A stretch of 64,000 bases of DNA from Fen-455 sp050012675. GTDB taxonomy: Bacteria > Actinomycetota > Acidimicrobiia > Acidimicrobiales > Bog-793. Made by a program: the position numbers and the translations under genes. Where the stretch lies: the NCBI GenBank assembly GCA_050012675.1, contig JBEKGS010000009.1, positions 1 to 64,000 of the forward strand, in the 5' to 3' direction. Positions 36,417-45,771 of this stretch are shown piece by piece. The notes beneath the pieces were generated by a model. It ran no database searches, had not been told where the DNA came from, and saw only the letters and a list, made by a program, of their open reading frames with translations. How positions within the stretch are numbered: position 1 is the first letter of the stretch; each line of letters opens with the position of its first letter.

Positions 36417-37823
36417 ATGAGCGGGACCGGTGACACCCCAGCTAGGAGCATCAGAGTCTTTCTCGCAGACGACAACCTCATCGTGCGTGAGGGGGTTCGC
36501 GCCCTGATCGAGCGGCACCCGGACCTGTCGGTCGTCGGCGTCGCAGCCGACTACGACGGGACCGTGTCCGGGGCCACCGCCACCGAGCCCCACGTGTTGG
36601 TGAGTGACATCCGTATGCCGCCATCGTTCCATCGCGAAGGCATCGACGCGGCCAAGGAGGTGCGCAAGAGGCACCCCGGCACCGGGGTCGTGATCCTGTC
36701 GCAGTACGACGATCCTGAGTACGCGGTTTCCCTGCTCGCCGAGGGCTCGGCCGGTTACGGATACCTGTTGAAGGACCACATAGCCGAAGGCAACCAGCTC
36801 GTCGACGCCATCCGGGCCGTGGCGACGGGTGGGACGGCGCTCGACCCGGCCATCGTCGAAGCGCTCGTGCGTCCTGTCACATCGAGCGGCGAGCTCGACG
36901 AGTCCGAGGAGTCACTGCTCGCGCTCGTTGCCGAGGGCAAGCCGATCAAGGCGATCGCCGCCTCACGCGGGCTCCCGCCCGGCGAGGTGGACGCCGCCGT
37001 GGAGGCGGTCTTCTTGAAGCTGGCCCAGGGGGTGAGCGCCGGCAACCAGGGAGCGCTCCAGCGCCTGAGGCTCCTGCACCAGGCGATCGTCGACAGGGAG
37101 GAGCAGGGCGAGACGCTCTCGCGACTTCTGCCAGGAGGCTTGGCGGAAAAGGTGCGGTCTGAGGGCCGGCGCATCGGCGAGACCGAGCGAGTGGAAGTGA
37201 CCGTCGTCATGAGCGACATCCGTTCGTACTCGACGATCGCGGAGCACGCCGACCCGAGCCAGCTGGCCGGGCAGCTCAACACCCATCGTGCCGCCATGAA
37301 CAGGGCCATTCTGGGCGAGGGCGGGACGGTGATGCAGTTCGTCGGTGACGCGGTGATGGCCGTTTTCGGCGCACCTGTGTCCCAGACCGACCATGCGGAC
37401 CGCGCGGTCGCGGCCGCCATGGCCATGCACGCGGGCCAGGCCGAGATCAACGAACGCTGGGTCGAAGAGGGCCTTCCTCCTTTCGGGCTCGGTCTCGGGC
37501 TGTCGACCGGTGAGGCCGCTGCTGCCCTGCTCGGGTCCGAGGAGCGCCTCGAGTACACGCTGGTGGGCGACACCGTTAATCTCTCCCAGCGCCTGCAGCA
37601 GCTGGCTTCGGCGGGCGAGACGGTGCTCTCGGAGGCGACGGTCCGGGCCCTCACCTGCGAGGTCGCCACCATCGCCCTCGGAGAGCAGCTGGTCAAAGGA
37701 CGCGATACGCCGGTCGCGGCCTACAAGGTCTTGTCATGGGGCCAGTCGTCACCCGGCGGCGACGGGCTGACCGCCATCGGAAAAACGCCGGCCGAGATGA
37801 GCATCCAAGGGGGATCAGAATGA
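36417..37823 (+). CDS. Response-regulator receiver fused to class III adenylate cyclase
   Basis: 468 residues. The receiver is at about 10-135: LADDNLIVREGV, phospho-acceptor Asp in LVSDIRMPP, ILSQYDDPEYA, and LLKDHI with the conserved Lys. Residues ~155-205 resemble a degenerate LuxR helix-turn-helix (EESLLALVAEGKPIKAIAAS). Residues ~255-450 form the cyclase homology domain: VTVVMSDIRSYSTIAEHADP, where Asp residues bind metal, FVGDAVMAVFGAP, and LEYTLVGDTVNLSQRLQ. Cyclase output would therefore depend on phosphorylation. Its stop overlaps the ATG of the downstream ABC ATPase (ATGA). Confidence 0.88.
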   Translation: MSGTGDTPARSIRVFLADDNLIVREGVRALIERHPDLSVVGVAADYDGTVSGATATEPHVLVSDIRMPPSFHREGIDAAKEVRKRHPGTGVVILSQYDDPEYAVSLLAEGSAGYGYLLKDHIAEGNQLVDAIRAVATGGTALDPAIVEALVRPVTSSGELDESEESLLALVAEGKPIKAIAASRGLPPGEVDAAVEAVFLKLAQGVSAGNQGALQRLRLLHQAIVDREEQGETLSRLLPGGLAEKVRSEGRRIGETERVEVTVVMSDIRSYSTIAEHADPSQLAGQLNTHRAAMNRAILGEGGTVMQFVGDAVMAVFGAPVSQTDHADRAVAAAMAMHAGQAEINERWVEEGLPPFGLGLGLSTGEAAAALLGSEERLEYTLVGDTVNLSQRLQQLASAGETVLSEATVRALTCEVATIALGEQLVKGRDTPVAAYKVLSWGQSSPGGDGLTAIGKTPAEMSIQGGSE

Positions 37824-38593
37824 CCGACTCAGCAGCTCTTGGTGGGGGGAGCCAGGCGGGCGCGGGGGTGCCGGCCCTCGAGGTGCACGGCGTGCGCAAG
37901 ACCTTCGAGGCCGAGAACGCTCCTGTGAGGGCTCTCAGGGGTGTGGACCTCACCGTCGAGCACGGCACGTTTCTCGCGCTTATGGGGCCTTCGGGCTGCG
38001 GCAAGTCGACGCTGCTCAACCTGGTGGCCGGCCTCGACGTGCCCGACGAGGGGACCATCAAGGTCGCCGGCGAGGAGGTGACCGGGAGCAGTGAGGACGA
38101 TCTCGCCCGAATGAGGCGGCGCCATATCGGCATCGTCTTCCAGTTCTTCAACCTGCTCGAGGGAATGACCGTTCTCGAGAACGTGGCCCTGCCGGCCATC
38201 ATCGCCGGCCGTAAGCGCAAGGCGGCCGAGACCCGGGCCCGCGACCTGCTCGACCTTCTCGGCATAGGCGACAAGGTCTCGGCGATGCCAGGGGTGCTCT
38301 CCGGTGGGCAGCGTCAGCGCCTGGCCATTGCCAGAGCGCTTGCCAACGAGCCCACGCTCCTTTTGGCCGACGAGCCGACAGGCGCCCTCGACTCAGCCGG
38401 CGGCCAGGAAGTGATCGAGCTTCTGAGCCGCCTGCATTCGGGGGGCCAGACGATCATCCTGGTCACCCACGACCCCGATGTGGCCGCAGCGGCCGACACC
38501 GTGCTCCGCATGCGCGACGGGCGCATCCTCCAAGGTGACGGTGACGGGGGAAAGATGATGGCCGAGGCCGTGAACGCCATCGGGAAGCTCTGA
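37820..38593 (+). CDS. MacB/LolD-type ABC transporter ATPase
   Basis: 257 residues with Walker A GPSGCGKSTLLNLVAG, Q-loop FQFFNLLEGMTVLENV, signature LSGGQRQRLAIARAL, Walker B LLLADEPTGALD and the H-loop VTHDPD. It belongs to the FtsX-permease-linked class. A good ribosome site (AAGGGGGAT) precedes the ATG, which overlaps the cyclase stop. No intact permease is adjacent; the nearest is an FtsX remnant at about 42.1-43.0 kb. Confidence 0.9.
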   Translation: MTDSAALGGGSQAGAGVPALEVHGVRKTFEAENAPVRALRGVDLTVEHGTFLALMGPSGCGKSTLLNLVAGLDVPDEGTIKVAGEEVTGSSEDDLARMRRRHIGIVFQFFNLLEGMTVLENVALPAIIAGRKRKAAETRARDLLDLLGIGDKVSAMPGVLSGGQRQRLAIARALANEPTLLLADEPTGALDSAGGQEVIELLSRLHSGGQTIILVTHDPDVAAAADTVLRMRDGRILQGDGDGGKMMAEAVNAIGKL

Positions 38594-38609
38594 ACATGCG
38601 GGGACCCAG

Positions 38610-40748
38610 GTGACGGTGGAGTCGGTCGTGGGCGCCGCCGACGCCGGAGCCGCCGCGGGGGCACCCCCGGCCGTGCGCGCCCAGGGCCGCCTGTTGTTCC
38701 CGGGCGCGGTCGCGTTCGCTGCCACGATCGCGCTCGTCGTCGTCTCGCTGGTCGCCTCTCCGCTCGCCGGTCATCGGGCGCTCGGAGTGGTCATCGGGAT
38801 TGGCATCGCCTGCACAGCAGCCGCGGGGCTCACGACCCTCACCCGTACGCCGCGGCTCGGCTGGCTCGTGAGCCTCGGTGCACTTGTCGCCGCAGTGTCC
38901 GCGGCAGGGTCGCGCCTCGCCCTCACTCACGCCGACCGCGTGCACAGCGCGCCTCACGTCGTGGCCACCGTGGCGGCGCTTGCTGCCATGGCCATCTCGG
39001 TCCACGGCCTTTTGTCCCTGCCGGACGGCGTGCTCGGGCGAAGGTCGCGCCAGGTCGGTGCCGGGCTGTGGTACGCGGCGGCCCTGCTCGTTGCCGTGGT
39101 GCTGACCACCACCGGTCATGTGCTCGCCCCTTGGCCCGCAGCGCTCGCGTGGCTGGCGGCCGTCTGCTCTGTGCTTCCCTCGGTGCATGCCCGCTACCTC
39201 GAAGCGCCCGCCGAAGGGCGCCAACGCATGCAGTGGATCGCGCTCGGGGGTGTGCTCGGCAGCGAGGTCATCCTCATCGCGGTGACGCTCAACCTGCTCG
39301 TGGCCTGGCCGGCCCAGATCGCGGTCCCCGCGGCGGGTGCCACGGTGCTCGCGGCAGTAGGCCTGCTCTGCACGGCGAGCCCCCGCCTCGCCCCGCATGC
39401 CGACCGGCTGCTCGTCAATCTGATGTCGATCCTCGGCTTCTCCGTCGTCGTGGCGGCCATCTACCTGATCGTCGTCCGCGGCCTCGGCAAGACGCCGACG
39501 GGGACGACCGACCGCGAGGTGCTCGGCTTGTCGATCGTGGCCGCCGCCATCGCCGCCATCGGCTACATCCCTGCCCGGGACCGGTTCGCGCGGATGGCGA
39601 ACGGTTTCGTCTACGGGGCGCGTGAAGCCCCAGACGAGGTCGTGCGCACCTTCGGGAGCCGCCTGACCAGGGCCATTCCCATGGACGAGCTGCTCTTGCA
39701 GTTGGCCGAGTCCCTTCGCAAGACGCTCTCGTTGCGCTCGGCGGAGATCTACACCGGGACCGGCGACGTCCTCGAGCTCGCCGTGTCGGTCCCGGACTCC
39801 GGCGAGCGTTCCATAGTCGTGTCCGCCCGCGAGCGGCCGGTGATCACTCACGCCGGCGTCTCGGGCAACGCCTGGGCGTCGGTCTGGATGCCCGCGCTCT
39901 TGAACGGCCGCCCCGCGGGACCGATCCGGGTGGCTCCGATCTGCCATGCCGGTGAGCTCCTCGGGACGATCGTGGTGGCCCGCGCCGAGGGCGCGGTCGC
40001 CTTCGACGAGGAGGACGACCGTGTTCTGACCGAGCTTGCACGCCAGGTCGGACTGGCTTTTCACAACGCCCAGCTGGACACCGCCCTTCAGACCTCGCTT
40101 GACGAGCTCCGCCGTCAGGCCGACGAGTTGCGGGCGTCGAGGGCCCGGATCGTGGCAAGCGGCGACGCCGAGCGCCGTCGTGTGGAGCGGAACCTGCACG
40201 ATGGCGCCCAGCAACACCTGGTGGCCCTGGCAGTCAACCTGCGACTTGCCAAGGACGTCGTCTTGGAGGACCCGCAGGCCGCCGTGGAGATGCTCGAGGA
40301 GCTGGGGTCCGCCGTGCAGGACACCATTCAGGAGCTGCGCGAGCTGGCACATGGGATCTATCCGCCGCTGCTTGTCGACAGCGGGCTTTCCGGGGCGCTA
40401 CGCCCGGTTGTCAACAGGAGCCCGCTCGACATCGAGCTGTTGACCGAGGGGATCGGCCGCTACGCCGGCGACGTCGAGGCAGCGGTCTACTTCTGCTGCC
40501 TCGAAGCGCTCCAGAACGCGGGCAAGCACGCGCCGCAAGCGCACGTCACCCTGCGGATCTGGGAGGAGTCAGGGGGACTGCTCTTCGCGGTCACCGACGA
40601 CGGCCCAGGCTTCGACGTGCGCCTGGCCCAGCACGGGCACGGGTTCACGAACATGACGGACCGCCTGGGCGCCATAGGCGGGTCGGTGCGCTGGGAGTCC
40701 GAGCCCGGCCACGGCACGGCGATCAGGGGCTCGGTGCCGCTCGGCTGA
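38610..40748 (+). CDS. Multi-pass sensor histidine kinase, NarX/ComP type
   Basis: 712 residues. About eight to nine hydrophobic helices (residues ~20-305) make a membrane sensor. A GAF-like region and a coiled coil follow to about residue 505. The HisKA_3 dimerisation helix carries the phospho-acceptor His (RNLHDGAQQHLVALAVNL, His near 530). The ATPase domain has the N-box ALQNAGKHAPQ and G-box TDDGPGFDV, and ends GHGTAIRGSVPL. It starts with GTG. Two response-regulator genes converge on its 3' end and are the likely partners; the receiver-cyclase upstream could be another. Confidence 0.9.
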   Translation: MTVESVVGAADAGAAAGAPPAVRAQGRLLFPGAVAFAATIALVVVSLVASPLAGHRALGVVIGIGIACTAAAGLTTLTRTPRLGWLVSLGALVAAVSAAGSRLALTHADRVHSAPHVVATVAALAAMAISVHGLLSLPDGVLGRRSRQVGAGLWYAAALLVAVVLTTTGHVLAPWPAALAWLAAVCSVLPSVHARYLEAPAEGRQRMQWIALGGVLGSEVILIAVTLNLLVAWPAQIAVPAAGATVLAAVGLLCTASPRLAPHADRLLVNLMSILGFSVVVAAIYLIVVRGLGKTPTGTTDREVLGLSIVAAAIAAIGYIPARDRFARMANGFVYGAREAPDEVVRTFGSRLTRAIPMDELLLQLAESLRKTLSLRSAEIYTGTGDVLELAVSVPDSGERSIVVSARERPVITHAGVSGNAWASVWMPALLNGRPAGPIRVAPICHAGELLGTIVVARAEGAVAFDEEDDRVLTELARQVGLAFHNAQLDTALQTSLDELRRQADELRASRARIVASGDAERRRVERNLHDGAQQHLVALAVNLRLAKDVVLEDPQAAVEMLEELGSAVQDTIQELRELAHGIYPPLLVDSGLSGALRPVVNRSPLDIELLTEGIGRYAGDVEAAVYFCCLEALQNAGKHAPQAHVTLRIWEESGGLLFAVTDDGPGFDVRLAQHGHGFTNMTDRLGAIGGSVRWESEPGHGTAIRGSVPLG

Positions 40749-40754
40749 GCCGGC

Positions 40755-41147
40755 TCAGCTGGCGAAGCCGTCCGAGTCGCGTTCTTCCCAGAGCCGGCGA
40801 AGTGTCTTCGGGCTGAACTGCTCTTTGTGCATGTAGGCCCGGGCGCCACTCGTCCTGGCGTCTTCGGGCAGGTCGTTCACGTCGTAGGTCGAGCACAGGA
40901 ACACCACGGTTCCGGGGTGCCCGGCCACTATCCGCCGGGTCGCCTCCAAGCCGCCCATCTCGGGCATGTTTATGTCCATCAAGACGAGGTCAGGTTGGAG
41001 CGTGTCGGCGAGCGAAATTGCCTCTATCCCGTTGGCGGCCTCTCCGACCAGCTCGAAACCCTCGGTGCGGCGCAGCACGGCGCGCGCGGCGAGTCGGAAG
41101 GGGGCCTGATCGTCGACGACGATGACGGAGAGGGGGGCATCCATCAA
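40755..41147 (-). CDS. Stand-alone receiver domain response regulator
   Basis: 130 residues, a single REC domain: VIVVDDQAPFRLAARAVL, phospho-acceptor in LVLMDINMPEMGG, VFLCSTYDVND, and AYMHKEQ with the switch Lys. There is no output domain, so it probably works as a phosphorelay intermediate or protein-interaction switch. It ends 6 bp from the convergent histidine kinase stop. Confidence 0.88.
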   Translation of the reverse strand: MMDAPLSVIVVDDQAPFRLAARAVLRRTEGFELVGEAANGIEAISLADTLQPDLVLMDINMPEMGGLEATRRIVAGHPGTVVFLCSTYDVNDLPEDARTSGARAYMHKEQFSPKTLRRLWEERDSDGFAS

Positions 41148-41211
41148 CTGTCCATTCTCCCATGGGCGGCCTGGCAGGTCCCGGGCGGTGCCACCCGAGT
41201 CCTCGGTGTAG

Positions 41212-41886
41212 CTAGCCTCCCGATTGCGCGCTCAAGTAAACGAGCACCGCCTTCACACGACGGTTGACGTCACGTTCCTCGGAGAGCCCCAGCTTGGAGA
41301 AGATGGCGTTCGAATGCTTCTCGACGGCTCGCTCCGAGACGCCCAGGGACTCCGCGATCGCCCCGTTGGACTTGCCCTGTGCCATCTCGGCGAGGATCTC
41401 GGACTCGCGGGGCGTCAGCCATTCGAGATCGGACTTGCGCCGGCTCGCCCGCGCCTTGACCAGCTCGTCCACGACGAGAGGGTCGATGACGGACCCGCCG
41501 CCTGCCACCGCCCTTATGGCCTGCGCCAGCTCGTTGGCACCCGCGACGCGCTCTTTGAGGAGGTATCCGCGCCCGGCCGAGCCCTCCTGCAAGAGGGCCA
41601 GTGCGTAGGCCGGAGCGGTGTACTGGCTGAGGACCACGACGCCCACGGTCGGCGCGTGCTCGCGCAGCCACGCGGCCGCCTGGATGCCTTCGTCGGTGCC
41701 GGTCGGCGGCATACGGATGTCTGTGACGACGACGTCAGGTGTGTGTTCGGTGACGAGCTTGAGCAACTGGGGGAGGTCCGAGGCGCTGCCCACCAGTTCG
41801 AGGTCGGCCTGAGCCTCGATGAGGCGCGAGACGCCCTCACGCAACAGGGCGTTGTCCTCCGCTAACACGACTCGGATCACGGCCAC
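41212..41886 (-). CDS. NarL/FixJ-family response regulator
   Basis: 224 residues. Receiver: VVLAEDNALLREGV, phospho-acceptor in VVVTDIRMPPTGTDEG, VVLSQY, LLKERV. LuxR-type DNA-binding domain: LTPRESEILAEMAQGKSNGA and VSERAVEKHSNAIFSKLGL. The receiver is close in pattern to the one fused to the cyclase at 36.4 kb, so both may answer to the same kinase. It is the likely transcriptional output of the neighbouring sensor kinase. Confidence 0.92.
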   Translation of the reverse strand: MAVIRVVLAEDNALLREGVSRLIEAQADLELVGSASDLPQLLKLVTEHTPDVVVTDIRMPPTGTDEGIQAAAWLREHAPTVGVVVLSQYTAPAYALALLQEGSAGRGYLLKERVAGANELAQAIRAVAGGGSVIDPLVVDELVKARASRRKSDLEWLTPRESEILAEMAQGKSNGAIAESLGVSERAVEKHSNAIFSKLGLSEERDVNRRVKAVLVYLSAQSGG

Positions 41887-42129
41887 CGATGCGGGAGCCT
41901 AACTCTCAGCCAGGGCCGTGAGTAGGAGTTTTCCGGGACTCCCGGGCGCGGACTGAAAAAGCCCAGCGTCAAGTGGTGTTAGCGCGGTGGCGCCCCGGCG
42001 TGGTGCCCACATTGGTGGATGCTTCGGGCGGGGACACACTTCGAAGGACGGACTACGGGGCGCTTTTCAAAGGACGAAAGCCGTGATACAAGACTTGCCG
42101 ACCAGGCGGTGACAGTGGGCCGCCAGGTT

Positions 42130-42977
42130 CTCCGCTTCGCACCTCCGATTCTGTCGGGACACGGGCTCGACGCCCGGGATCAGGTGGTTCTCGGGGCCAT
42201 GACCTTGGCCGAGCTCCACAAGAAGCTCGGCGACAGCGTCACCCTCGACAACGGCTACCGCCGGCAGCGGCTGGTGATCGTCGGCACGGCGACGATGCCC
42301 TCGATGGGCAGCGGCGGACCCGACGACCTCGAGATGGGAAGCGGGGCTCTTGTCGCGACGAGCGACTTCTCGGTGGCGGCCCTCAACGTGCAGGAAGACC
42401 CGATCCCCGGACCCAACGCCGTCCTCGTCCGCATCAGACCGGGGTCGAACCCCTCGGCCGCCTACGGTTCCCTGGTGCAGGTGAACAACGCAGTCAACGC
42501 CCTGCCCGACGACGACCAACCGGCGGGCGGGGTCATTTCTTGCTACGGCCGGCCGAGATCGTCAACTACCGGTCGATGGGAGCAATTCCTGCCTACCTCG
42601 GTCTGGGACTGGCTCTGGGAGCGGTCGTCGCCCTCGGTCTCACGCTGGCGGCTTCGGTGCGGCGACGGCGTCGCGATCTTGCCGTGCTGAAAGTGCTCGG
42701 TTTCACCCGTCGCCAGATCGCGGGCTCCATCGCCTGGCAATCGAGCACGGCGGTGTTGGTCGGGACGATCGTCGGCATCCCACTGGGCATCGCGCTCGGG
42801 CGTTTCCTATGGGACTCCTTTGTCCACGAGATAGACGTGATACCCGTGCCGAGCGTTCCCGCCCTCTGGATCGCGCTCGTCGCGGTGGGGGGTCTGGTCC
42901 TCGCCAAAGTCGTCGCCGCCGTTCCGGCGAGGATCGCGGCCGGCGCGCCCACAGTGGCGCTTGTGCGCGCGGAGTAG
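42130..42977 (+). pseudogene. FtsX-type ABC permease remnant, 5'-truncated and frameshifted
   Basis: Two overlapping frames together give the C-terminal third of a MacB/FtsX-like permease. The first, to about 42535, has PPILSGHGLDARDQVVLGAM, TLAELHKKLGDSV and a periplasmic-type domain. The second, from about 42540, has LLRPAEIVNYRSMG, two to three transmembrane helices, VLKVLGFTRRQIAGSIAWQ, and a natural end. A one-base deletion near 42535-42545 explains the frame change. The N-terminal part of the permease (at least one helix and several hundred residues) is absent upstream. An intact matching ATPase lies 4 kb away, so this could be its lost partner. A sequencing error could account for the frameshift but not for the missing 5' part. 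Confidence 0.7.
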
Positions 42978-43079
42978 CCGGATGCGCCGGGCGAGCCGGC
43001 TCCCGCCCAATTGCCCGTCGACAAGGAGCCGGCACGACCGCCCAGAACCCGCCTGAGCGCAGCCAATTAGTGTGAGGAC

Positions 43080-43976
43080 ATGGGTGCTCTCCTCGAGCTC
43101 GAGAAGCTGAGCCGTCGTTACGGGACCATCACCGCCTTGGACAATCTCTCCTTTTCCGTCCCGGCCGGGCAGGTCGTGGGATTTCTGGGACCGAACGGGG
43201 CAGGCAAGACGACCACGATGAGGGCCGTGTTCGGCCTCACCGATCTCGACGCCGGGACGGTCAAGTGGGACGGCGCTCCGGTCGGTCAGAGCGAAAGGCG
43301 CCGCTTCGGGTACATGCCCGAGGAACGGGGGCTCTACCCGGCCATGCTCGTGGGCGAGCAGCTCGAGTACCTCGGGAGACTGCACGGCATGAGCGCGGTC
43401 GACGCCCGGTCCGCCACGACCAGTTGGCTGGAACGCCTGGGGATCGAGGACCGCGTCCGGAGCAAGGTTGACGCTCTCTCGCACGGGAACCAGCAACGGG
43501 TTCAGCTTGCTGCTGCCTTGTTGCACGGCCCCGAGGTGCTGATCTTGGACGAGCCGCTGGCGGGACTTGACCCGACGGGGATCGACGCCATCGGCGCCGT
43601 GCTCGTCGAGCAGGCACGTTCGGGTTGCTGTGTGCTTTTCTCCAGTCACCAGCTCGACCAGGTCGAGGACCTTTGCGAGTCGGTCACGATCATCGACCAT
43701 GGCCGTCTGGTCGTGGCTGGAAAGGTGGACGACCTGGCCCGCAGCGGCGCTCGTCGCCTGGTCGTGCGCGTGGAAGGGGATCGGGAGGCCCTGTGGGCGA
43801 AAGGCCTCCCCGGCGTGAGCGTCTCGGAGGTCACAGCGGGTGCCGTCCGACTCGTGCTCGACGACGCGGTGGACAGCGAGTCCGTCTTGCGCGCCGCCAT
43901 GGCTGCGGGTCGTGTCAGTGAGTTCGTCTTCCGGCGTCGCCGCCTGTCGGAGGTCTTCCGGGAGGCGTTGGCGTGA
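43080..43976 (+). CDS. NatA-like ABC transporter ATPase
   Basis: 298 residues. Walker A FLGPNGAGKTTTMRAV, Q-loop region RFGYMPEERGLYPAM, signature LSHGNQQRVQLAAALLHGP (the LSxGNQQ variant of NatA/daunorubicin-type exporters), Walker B VLILDEPLAGLDP, and H-loop LFSSHQLDQVE. A C-terminal DUF4162-like regulatory segment follows. It is coupled by GTGA overlap to the permease. It probably powers ion, drug or lipid export. Confidence 0.9.
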   Translation: MGALLELEKLSRRYGTITALDNLSFSVPAGQVVGFLGPNGAGKTTTMRAVFGLTDLDAGTVKWDGAPVGQSERRRFGYMPEERGLYPAMLVGEQLEYLGRLHGMSAVDARSATTSWLERLGIEDRVRSKVDALSHGNQQRVQLAAALLHGPEVLILDEPLAGLDPTGIDAIGAVLVEQARSGCCVLFSSHQLDQVEDLCESVTIIDHGRLVVAGKVDDLARSGARRLVVRVEGDREALWAKGLPGVSVSEVTAGAVRLVLDDAVDSESVLRAAMAAGRVSEFVFRRRRLSEVFREALA

Positions 43977-45271
43977 AACAGGCGGTCATCCTCATCGTCG
44001 TGGCTGCCGTGCTCATCCTCAGACTGCGGAGCCGCATCAAGCGCAGGTCGGGCGGCCAAAAGCCTGCCTGGTCCGGGTGGGGGGCCGTCACGAGCGACGT
44101 GGGCCTGGTAGCGGCCCGGGAAATGCGAGAGAGGTTCCGCGGCCGGATCTTCCGCGCCGGCACCCTGCTCGTGCTGGCCGGTGTTGCGGCGGCGATCGTC
44201 ATCCCCACCCTCGACAAAGGGACTCCCGCGCCCCAGAAGGTGGATCTCGTCGGGACCCGTTCGGCTCAGTTGCGGGCGACCGTGGTGTCGTCGGCCGAAA
44301 GCGTCGGTACCAAGGTCCACTTCCTGTCGACAAGCGAGGAGACGGCATACGCGGACCTGCGCTCCGGGCGGGTTGACCTGGCCATCATTGCGGGCAGGGA
44401 ACTGGTCGTGAACAAGCCGATCGCGTCGACGGACACCTCGACGACCGCTCAGTTCGTGCTCTCCTTGGCACAGCAGCTCGGTGTTGCCGAGGCGCTCGCG
44501 GCCGCCCATCTCTCCCCGGCACAGTCCTCTGCGCTGGCGAGTGCCGGGGCGCTGCCTGTTCGCAGCCTGCAACCCGGTGCGGCGAAAGGAGCAGCACACA
44601 CGACGTCGTTGATTGGGCTCATCCTCATATTCGTGATGCTCACGCAGTACAACACCTGGACCCTGATCGGGGTCATGGAGGAGAAGTCGAGCCGTGTGAT
44701 CGAAGTGCTCCTGGCGACCGTTCGCCCCATTCAGCTCCTCACCGGCAAGGTGCTCGGGATCGGGCTCGTCGCGTTCGCGCAGGCCTCACTGATCGTGGTG
44801 TTCGCCCTGGCACTGGCGAAGAGCGTCGGCTCGGACCTCCTGCACGGAACCGCGCCTGTTGTGGTCGTGAGCACCCTCGTGTGGCTGCTTTTGGGCTACG
44901 CCTTCTACTGCTGGGTCTATGCGGCGGCAGGTTCCCTCGCCCAGCGCCAGGACCAGGTGCAGAGCCTCGCCTTCCCTTTGAGCCTCCCGATCATCTTCGG
45001 GTACATCATGGCCATCACGGCCATTGGCTCTGGGAGCCCGTCGACGCTCTTCAGGGTGCTCGGCTACCTGCCACCGACGGCCCCGTTCGCGATGCCGGTC
45101 CTTGTCGGCCTCGGCGCGGTCACCTGGTGGGAGTTCGTTGCATCGGCGCTGATCAGCGTCGTTTGCACAGTCGGGGTGGCGAGGCTGGCTACGAGCATCT
45201 ACCGGAGGGCCATTCTCCGCACAGGAGCACGGGTGAAGCTCCGCGACGTGGTGAGCTCTGCGGCCCGATAG
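43973..45271 (+). CDS. NatB-like ABC-2 permease
   Basis: 432 residues. One N-terminal helix, a large extracytoplasmic domain (about residues 80-195), then about five membrane helices: TTSLIGLILIFVMLTQYNTW and EEKSSRVIEVLLATVRPIQL are typical of the ABC-2/NatB family. GTG start overlaps the ATPase stop. The helix near GYAFYCWVYAAAGSLAQRQ precedes a cytosolic loop, as in family members. It forms an exporter with the preceding ATPase. Confidence 0.88.
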   Translation: MKQAVILIVVAAVLILRLRSRIKRRSGGQKPAWSGWGAVTSDVGLVAAREMRERFRGRIFRAGTLLVLAGVAAAIVIPTLDKGTPAPQKVDLVGTRSAQLRATVVSSAESVGTKVHFLSTSEETAYADLRSGRVDLAIIAGRELVVNKPIASTDTSTTAQFVLSLAQQLGVAEALAAAHLSPAQSSALASAGALPVRSLQPGAAKGAAHTTSLIGLILIFVMLTQYNTWTLIGVMEEKSSRVIEVLLATVRPIQLLTGKVLGIGLVAFAQASLIVVFALALAKSVGSDLLHGTAPVVVVSTLVWLLLGYAFYCWVYAAAGSLAQRQDQVQSLAFPLSLPIIFGYIMAITAIGSGSPSTLFRVLGYLPPTAPFAMPVLVGLGAVTWWEFVASALISVVCTVGVARLATSIYRRAILRTGARVKLRDVVSSAAR

Positions 45272-45330
45272 CCGGCGGATCGGGCTGTGATGCGAGGCCC
45301 GCCCAGACCGGACCGACCCCGGTCCCGGCC

Positions 45331-45771
45331 TCAAAGAGCGTCGGCTTCAAGGAGCTCTTTCAAGTTCTCCGTTGCCGTCTCGAACTGCCTCTTTGTCATT
45401 CTCACCACGACTGGCTCCGCGAGCTTGAAGAAACCCTGGCTCTCGCCCTTGTAAAGCGAGGTGAGCCGCGTGCCACCGTCTACTACTTCGAAGGTGTTGT
45501 CGATCTCGAGGTGGAAAGGCCCGGACGTGGTCTTGGTGGCGAACCTCTCGTTGGGCACGTACTCGACGTACTCGGAGGTCGACTCGAAGTTGCGCCCGAG
45601 GAACCTGCCGACGTAGACGACGGTGCTGCCTACTGCGAGCGGGCCATCCTCACCGCGCCGCACCTCGACGGCGGCGGGATTCCAGTCCGGGTATCTCCCG
45701 AAATTCTCCATGGCGGAGAAGACCTTTGATACTGGACAGTTGATGACCGTCACGGTCTCGAACTCGTTCAA
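45331..45771 (-). CDS. SRPBCC-fold small protein
   Basis: 146 residues with START/Bet v1-like layout: N-terminal strand TVTVINCPVSKVFSAMENFG, YPDWNPAAVEVR, TSEYVEYVPNERFATKT and a long C-terminal helix ending MTKRQFETATENLKELLEAD. This is the pattern of polyketide-cyclase/lipid-transport-like SRPBCC proteins of actinobacteria. The ligand is unknown. The gene stands alone, convergent with NatB. Confidence 0.85.
   Translation of the reverse strand: MNEFETVTVINCPVSKVFSAMENFGRYPDWNPAAVEVRRGEDGPLAVGSTVVYVGRFLGRNFESTSEYVEYVPNERFATKTTSGPFHLEIDNTFEVVDGGTRLTSLYKGESQGFFKLAEPVVVRMTKRQFETATENLKELLEADAL

Noticed and set aside
38463..40352. 629-codon open frame on the minus strand
   Set aside because: Antisense to the histidine kinase, rich in His/Gly/Arg, no recognisable domain.
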